From NCBI GenBank assembly GCA_902527545.1, contig CABZPR010000007.1, positions 1 through 60,313 on the forward strand: a stretch of 60,313 nucleotides of DNA. Direction: 5' to 3'. A program made the position numbers and the translations under genes. The stretch comes from an uncultured Alphaproteobacteria bacterium. Its GTDB lineage: Bacteria; Pseudomonadota; Alphaproteobacteria; HIMB59. Shown in pieces: positions 56,122 through 60,313 of this stretch. The notes beneath the pieces were generated by a model. The model ran no database searches. It had not been told where the DNA came from and saw nothing but the letters and a program-made list of their open reading frames with translations. Positions within the stretch are counted from its first letter, which is position 1; every line of letters starts with the position of its first letter.

Positions 56122-58152
56122 ATGAAAAGTAAATATAACGAAAACGAAGCAAAATCTTACATCAAAAAATATGCAAAAAGAGGTGTTCCTAAAGACTTAG
56201 CACTTCGCATTTATACAACACAACTTTTGGGAAATGATCCAACCGTTGTTCTTCACGGAGGAGGAAACACATCTGTGAAATCATCATTAGATACCCTTCT
56301 AGGTAAAAATGAGGAAATTATTTATGTAAAAGGTAGTGGTAAAGATATGGGTAATATTGAGGAGGATGGTTTCCCGGCTTTAGAAATGAAAAATCTTCTT
56401 AGTATGAGAAAATTCATTGAGCTAGATGATTTTCAAATGGTTAATTATCAGCGTAAATATATGCTTGATACTTCTTTCCCAAATGCTTCTGTAGAAACTC
56501 TTTTACACGCGTTCCTCCCTCACAAATTTGTTGATCACTCCCACTCTAATGCAATTCTCTCACTTATTGATCAACCTAATCCAGAAAAAATTTGTAAACA
56601 TGTATTTGGTGATGAAATGGGTATCGTTCCATACATTATGCCTGGTTTTGAATTAGCAAAAAAAGCTTCTGAGGTATTTGATAAAAATCCAAATGTAAAA
56701 GGATTAATTCTTTTAAATCATGGAATTTTCACTTTTGCAAATAATGCAAAAGAAAGTTACGAAAGAATGATTAAATATATAACAAAGGCTGAAAAAGAAC
56801 TCACAAAAAAATCTAAGCGTATTAGGGTTAGCAAATACTTTGAAAAAAAAATTAGCATTTCAGAAGTTTCAAATCTGATAAGGCAACAAATAGCCAACAA
56901 ACGTGGGGATGATTTTGAAAGAAAGGTTGTGCATTTTAATAAACCGAAATTCTTTGACGAATTATTTTCACATCCTAATTTAAAAAAATTTACAAATGAA
57001 GGACCTGTGACACCTGATCATGTTATAAGGATTAAATCAAAACCATTAATAATCGATTTATCAAAAGAAAAATCTAATAATCTAGAAAAAATTATTATTC
57101 AATCCATTCAAAATTTTAAAGAAATTTATAAGAAATATTTTAAACGTAATCATAAATATAACTCTACCGCCTCAATGCTAGACCCCTATCCAAGATTAAT
57201 TTTAGTAAAAGGCATTGGTATTTTTTCCACAGGGCCGACATTTAAAGATGCCAAAATAGCAATGGATGTAGGTTTAAATTCTCTCTCAGTTATTTTACAA
57301 GCTGCAAAGTTTGGAAATTTTAAGTCAATACCTGAAAAAGAAATTTTTAGAATGGAATATTGGCCCCTTGAGCTAGCAAAAATTAAAAATTCATCTCAAA
57401 AACTTAAAGGACAGGTAGCTGTTGTTACAGGCGGCCTTGGAGGTATCGGTTATGTTACAGCACAAAAATTTAAAGCAGAAGGAGCAGATGTAATAATTAT
57501 AGATATTACCAGCTCCAAAGATATCAAACAGGATATAACGGGTATGAGTTATATAAAATGTGATATTACAAATGAAAACAAAATTAGGGATGTATTTAAA
57601 CAAATATCCTCTATTTATGGCGGTGTGGACATCCTCATTTCTAATGCAGGGTTTGCTACTGTTGAGTCTTTGGAAAAACTCACAAAGCAACAATTTGATA
57701 AAAGTTTTGATTTGAATCTTTTTGCACATCACTATTTCGTTAAACACGGAGTTGAAATAATGAAAAGGCAAAAAACCCGTGGAGTAGTTTTGTTTAATAT
57801 TTCTAAACAAGCTGTAAATCCAGGAAAAAATTATGCTGCTTATGGTCTTACAAAAGCTGCCCTATTATTTTTAATGAAACAATATGTAACAGAGTACAGC
57901 GATTACGGAATTCGTTTTAATGGAGTGAATGCTGATAGAATAAGAAGTGGTTTAATGACTGATGATATGATTACAAAGAGATCTAAAGCAAGAGGTTTAA
58001 CTATTAAGCAATATATGTCTGGAAACTTATTAAAACAGGAAGTTAAAGCAATCGATGTAGCCGATGCTTTTTATCATTTGGCTTTGTCTTACAAGTCAAC
58101 TGCAAGTGTAATAACTGTAGATGGTGGAAATTTAGAGTCTTCGTTTAGGTAA
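56122..58152 (+). CDS. Bifunctional class II aldolase/short-chain dehydrogenase (RhaD-SDR fusion)
   Basis: A 676-aa two-domain enzyme. The N-terminal aldolase (residues about 1-410) has GGGNTSVKS (46-54), Glu125, His139/His141 (DHSHSN) and His200 (LNHGIFT). The C-terminal SDR (about 428-676) has the cofactor loop TGGLGGIGY (436-444), SNAGFA and the YGLTK pair. Characterised relatives such as RhaEW cleave L-rhamnulose 1-phosphate and oxidise lactaldehyde. Related fusions are common in marine bacteria with unknown substrates. It would produce DHAP plus an acid from a phosphorylated sugar. Last gene of the operon, 17 bp after the ATPase. Confidence 0.9.
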   Translation: MKSKYNENEAKSYIKKYAKRGVPKDLALRIYTTQLLGNDPTVVLHGGGNTSVKSSLDTLLGKNEEIIYVKGSGKDMGNIEEDGFPALEMKNLLSMRKFIELDDFQMVNYQRKYMLDTSFPNASVETLLHAFLPHKFVDHSHSNAILSLIDQPNPEKICKHVFGDEMGIVPYIMPGFELAKKASEVFDKNPNVKGLILLNHGIFTFANNAKESYERMIKYITKAEKELTKKSKRIRVSKYFEKKISISEVSNLIRQQIANKRGDDFERKVVHFNKPKFFDELFSHPNLKKFTNEGPVTPDHVIRIKSKPLIIDLSKEKSNNLEKIIIQSIQNFKEIYKKYFKRNHKYNSTASMLDPYPRLILVKGIGIFSTGPTFKDAKIAMDVGLNSLSVILQAAKFGNFKSIPEKEIFRMEYWPLELAKIKNSSQKLKGQVAVVTGGLGGIGYVTAQKFKAEGADVIIIDITSSKDIKQDITGMSYIKCDITNENKIRDVFKQISSIYGGVDILISNAGFATVESLEKLTKQQFDKSFDLNLFAHHYFVKHGVEIMKRQKTRGVVLFNISKQAVNPGKNYAAYGLTKAALLFLMKQYVTEYSDYGIRFNGVNADRIRSGLMTDDMITKRSKARGLTIKQYMSGNLLKQEVKAIDVADAFYHLALSYKSTASVITVDGGNLESSFR

Positions 58153-58154
58153 AA

Positions 58155-58562
58155 TTATCTATAAACCCTTTTTAAATTAAGCCCTAACTTTTTAAATTTG
58201 TTTTTGAAACTATAGAATTCCTTATTATGTTTGGCAGTATTTTGTTTTAAAATTAGCTTTTGGTAGTAATGAACCATTTCATGACCAAGAATTTCTACGA
58301 ATTCTTTAAAATTTTTAAATTTATTATGAATAGTTATTTTGTAACAAAATTTTGTAGCGTAAGGATTAAATTCAAATAGACCCAGAGCTCCATGCATTCT
58401 TCGTATTGTAATCTTTGGATTTTTGAGTCGATTATTGAAGATATGCTTATTTAATATTTTATAAATAGCAGGCACTTTATTTGGTTTAGGATTATATATT
58501 CTTTCTTCACCATAATGCTCTATGAGCGCTGCTAAGCTTTTTGTTCTAGGCATGAATTTCAA
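58155..58562 (-). CDS. SprT-like zinc metalloprotein
   Basis: A 135-aa protein with a zinc-peptidase signature HEMVH at residues 94-98 (ILGHEMVHYYQ) and a third ligand candidate His112 (AKHNKEF), the SprT-domain arrangement H-E-x-x-H...H. SprT/Spartan domains are often found in phage and genomic-island genes. Activity is not proved. It has the start MKFMPRTKSL (alternative ATG at 58553). It converges on the aldolase-SDR gene 2 bp away and is probably of accessory origin. Confidence 0.7.
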   Translation of the reverse strand: MKFMPRTKSLAALIEHYGEERIYNPKPNKVPAIYKILNKHIFNNRLKNPKITIRRMHGALGLFEFNPYATKFCYKITIHNKFKNFKEFVEILGHEMVHYYQKLILKQNTAKHNKEFYSFKNKFKKLGLNLKRVYR

Positions 58563-58600
58563 TTTACAAATAAAGTTTATCAGAAAAAAATCAAGAAAAT

Positions 58601-58828
58601 TTAGTTAGGATTCTTTCTCAAATTCTCTAAAAACAAAATGACCTCTTCATATTGATCATCAGGAATATCTTTGTAGCTGCAACCATACTTATCTTTAATG
58701 CTAAGTGCAATATGTGCATATGCGTTTCTACCCCTTGGATGAAAAGGCGAGGGCTTTAAAAGTGATTGAATTTCGTCCCCGATTAACTGAACTTTATTCC
58801 AAATTTTTTTTCTTTTATCTTCATTCAA
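58601..58828 (-). CDS. Small protein resembling the phage ORF6C domain
   Basis: The protein is 75 aa from TTG 58828 (MNEDKRKKIWNKVQLIGDEI). A longer frame to 58894 is open, but its extra N terminus overlaps a tiny membrane ORF in another frame and reads unconvincingly. The C-terminal part (HIALSIKDKYGCSYKDIPD, then EEVILFLENL) resembles the ORF6C domain of phage antirepressor-type proteins. The gene lies 38 bp upstream of the SprT-like gene, and both look accessory. Confidence 0.5.
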   Translation of the reverse strand: MNEDKRKKIWNKVQLIGDEIQSLLKPSPFHPRGRNAYAHIALSIKDKYGCSYKDIPDDQYEEVILFLENLRKNPN

Positions 58829-58929
58829 AGTGATATTCCACCAGGAAAAAATGACTCTAGTAAAATTCTTATGATTGCAAACCCTATCCCACAAAAAATG
58901 ATAATAGTAATTAATTGTTTATTCATCAT
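58825..58929 (-). CDS. 34-aa membrane peptide ORF
   Basis: Minus strand, ATG at 58929, TGA at 58827-58825. It encodes MMNKQLITIIIFCGIGFA and IIRILLESFFPGG, a single membrane helix. The stop overlaps the TTG start of the ORF6C-like gene. Like the ORF at 18286-18366 it is tiny, hydrophobic and coupled to the next gene. No family is recognised. Confidence 0.35.
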   Translation of the reverse strand: MMNKQLITIIIFCGIGFAIIRILLESFFPGGISL

Positions 58930-58947
58930 GATATATAAGTACCCAAT

Positions 58948-59334
58948 ATGAAAAACTTTATCATTATTTTCTTTATAATACTGCCAAATTTAACATATGC
59001 AGATTTATTAGATAAATTTTCTCTCGCCTGTATTTGTGATAAGAGTATCAATGCGCTCAAGTATTTTGACTGTAAGCAAAAAGTTTCTGGTACACAATTA
59101 GACTTATTAAAAGAAGAAAACTTAAAAGATAAAATTTATATTTATAGTAGTTTTGATGAGAAAAAATATGAGCTTATCAAAAATTACCCTAATTTCGTTT
59201 TTAATTATGAGACTGAAGACTATATTTCCATTTTATCAATTAACAGTAATTTGGATTTAGACTTTTCAATATCATACAAAGAATTCGACAAAAACTGGTC
59301 GTATGAATTAAAGTGTGTTTCTCTAAAAAAATAA
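58948..59334 (+). CDS. Unrecognised secreted protein
   Basis: A 128-aa protein with a Sec signal peptide (MKNFIIIFFIILPNLTYA, cleavage near residue 18-19). The mature part holds four Cys (ACICDKS, FDCKQK, ELKCVSL), suggesting disulfides. No domain recognised. It lies 19 bp upstream of the EamA gene and may share its transcript. Confidence 0.55.
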   Translation: MKNFIIIFFIILPNLTYADLLDKFSLACICDKSINALKYFDCKQKVSGTQLDLLKEENLKDKIYIYSSFDEKKYELIKNYPNFVFNYETEDYISILSINSNLDLDFSISYKEFDKNWSYELKCVSLKK

Positions 59335-59353
59335 TGATCATAATTTTTCTTAA

Positions 59354-60226
59354 ATGATTAATAGAGTTTTTATAATACCTTTTTTTGTATCTTTAATTGG
59401 ATTTGTTTTACTAGTTTCAATGGACTCTGTAATTAAAATTCTAGGTGACAGATATCCTATTTTGCAATTATTATTTTATAACGCATTGTTTTCTTTAATA
59501 CCCTTAGCTTATTTCGTATTTAAAAATTACGGCTTTAAATTTTATCAAAATCAAAATTACACTTTTCAGATTATAAGAGGAATAGTGCATACGATAGGAT
59601 TTCTATTTGTTTTAAAAGGAGTACTGCTTCTACCTCTTTCAATTGTTTATCCCGTTTTATTTACTTCGCCTTTAATGCTTTTAGTTATGTCTCATTTTTT
59701 TTTGAGTGATGATATAAACATTATTAGAGTGATGGCTATACTTATGGGTTTTTTTGGAGTATTGATTTCAGCAGAGCCCTTTGGTTCTAGCACTGTATCT
59801 TTTGAAGGAGTTTTGTATGTATTTATTGGTGCTTTTTGTATTGCAGTTACCCACTTAATTACGCGTAAATATAATTATTTAACATCTTCATATTCTGCAG
59901 CTTTTTTTAGCATGGCCGTAAGTGTTGTAATCTTTTTTTTTACAACAAAATTTCAGTTCGTAACAATGACATATAATGATCTGTCTTTATCCATTTTAGG
60001 CGGTCTCTTTGCAGGACTTGGTGTTAGCGCTGTAATTTATGGTTCCAGAAAACTACCTTCTGCAGTATTTGGTCTTACAAGTTATTTTCAAATTATTTAT
60101 GGTGTATTTTTAGGCTGGATTATTTTTAATCAATTACCCTCCATATATAATTATTTTGGAATAATTATAGTTATACTTGCGGGCCTCCTTCTTTTTTACT
60201 TCGATAAGACCAAAAATGAGAGTTAG
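59354..60226 (+). CDS. EamA-family (DMT) transporter
   Basis: A 290-aa inner-membrane protein with about ten helices. It has LVSMDSVIKILGDRYPILQL in the first EamA unit and a second unit starting YVFIGAFCIAVTHLITRKY. The central QIIRGIVHTIGFLFVLKGVLLLPLS is typical of the family. Substrate unknown. It shares little with the EamA protein at 21827 beyond the fold. Its 3' end overlaps a partial gene that starts at 60216. Confidence 0.82.
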   Translation: MINRVFIIPFFVSLIGFVLLVSMDSVIKILGDRYPILQLLFYNALFSLIPLAYFVFKNYGFKFYQNQNYTFQIIRGIVHTIGFLFVLKGVLLLPLSIVYPVLFTSPLMLLVMSHFFLSDDINIIRVMAILMGFFGVLISAEPFGSSTVSFEGVLYVFIGAFCIAVTHLITRKYNYLTSSYSAAFFSMAVSVVIFFFTTKFQFVTMTYNDLSLSILGGLFAGLGVSAVIYGSRKLPSAVFGLTSYFQIIYGVFLGWIIFNQLPSIYNYFGIIIVILAGLLLFYFDKTKNES

Positions 60227-60313
60227 GGTAATGTTATCTATCATCACTCTTTACTTCATTTCGTATTTAATTTTTATATTTCCATTTGATGTTTTGTCTA
60301 CTTGGCTAGGTAA
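60216..60313 (+). CDS. Partial membrane protein at the window edge
   Basis: From ATG 60216 (or ATG 60231 in frame) the frame is open to the last base. It encodes a hydrophobic start (MLSIITLYFISYLIFIFPFD, then VLSTWLG). It overlaps the EamA stop by 11 bp. Too short to assign. Confidence 0.4.
   Translation, partial: MRVRVMLSIITLYFISYLIFIFPFDVLSTWLG

Noticed and set aside
57391-57810. Minus-strand 139-aa ORF within the SDR half of the fusion gene
   Set aside because: It is antisense to conserved SDR motifs, with no ribosome site or family match.
58601-58894. Full-length 97-aa reading for the ORF6C-like gene
   Set aside because: The extra N-terminal residues (58829-58894) look like an out-of-frame reading of the overlapping small membrane ORF. 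TTG 58828 gives a cleaner start.
1-60313. CRISPR arrays, insertion sequences, integrase or transposase genes
   Set aside because: No regularly spaced repeats or recombinase-type ORFs were seen on either strand. The tRNA-linked repeat has no integrase beside it.

Overview
The window is 60.3 kb of AT-rich, densely packed bacterial chromosome. The gene content and order (ffh-rpsP-rimM-trmD-rplS-leuCDB-asd, sdhCDAB-mdh-sucAB, acnA), overlapping convergent genes, very short spacers and TAT-exported TRAP and ABC binding proteins fit a streamlined marine alphaproteobacterium of the SAR11 or HIMB59/AEGEAN-169 type. The lineage is inferred from gene order, base composition and protein style; no rRNA lies in the window.

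Layout. 1-7264: core translation and biosynthesis run on the + strand (partial ffh, S16, RimM, TrmD, L19, leucine biosynthesis, aspartate-semialdehyde dehydrogenase). S16 and L19 both carry long acidic tails. 7242-11810: a pyridoxal-kinase-like gene, Fe-superoxide dismutase, an Hsp20 gene with a heat-shock-type promoter and a leader that could be an RNA thermometer, a quinone oxidoreductase, a class III aminotransferase and a 41-codon membrane ORF abutting it. 11811-14972: a three-hairpin element, then a GT-C type glycosyltransferase-like protein overlapping a double PAP2 phosphatase. 14940-18366: a tRNA-Arg(TCG) on the minus strand, followed by a small accessory patch of unrecognised proteins, a degenerate 140-bp repeat carrying half of the tRNA gene, a gene remnant and tiny membrane ORFs.

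18366-25828: an overlapping trio (YbgC-like thioesterase, acetoacetyl-CoA synthetase, thiolase), an EamA transporter and a convergent TRAP transporter whose binding protein resembles the 2-oxo-acid binder TakP. Together they suggest uptake and activation of small keto acids. 25829-36942: TCA-cycle genes sdhCDAB, mdh, sucA and sucB, with acnA convergent. sucCD and lpd are absent from this block, and SucB has no recognisable subunit-binding domain. A nested-stem RNA candidate precedes sdhC.

36996-58152: a carbohydrate/polyol region. glpD-glpK-lysR run leftward. A divergent rightward operon encodes two class II aldolases, a D-ribulokinase-like FGGY kinase, a HAD phosphatase, a short-chain dehydrogenase, a GpsA-like dehydrogenase and an RpiB-like isomerase. 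Next comes an ABC importer with one MalF-type and two tandem MalG-type permeases. A divergent operon carries its binding protein, another short-chain dehydrogenase, a second FGGY kinase, an AraM/G1PDH-like metal dehydrogenase, the ATPase and a RhaD-type aldolase-dehydrogenase fusion. The set looks like a complete import, phosphorylation, oxidation, isomerisation and aldol-cleavage pathway for one or more polyols or pentoses whose identity cannot be read from sequence. It is the best candidate for an undescribed system here. 58155-60313: a small accessory patch (SprT-like metalloprotein, ORF6C-like protein, tiny membrane ORF, secreted protein), an EamA transporter and a partial membrane gene.
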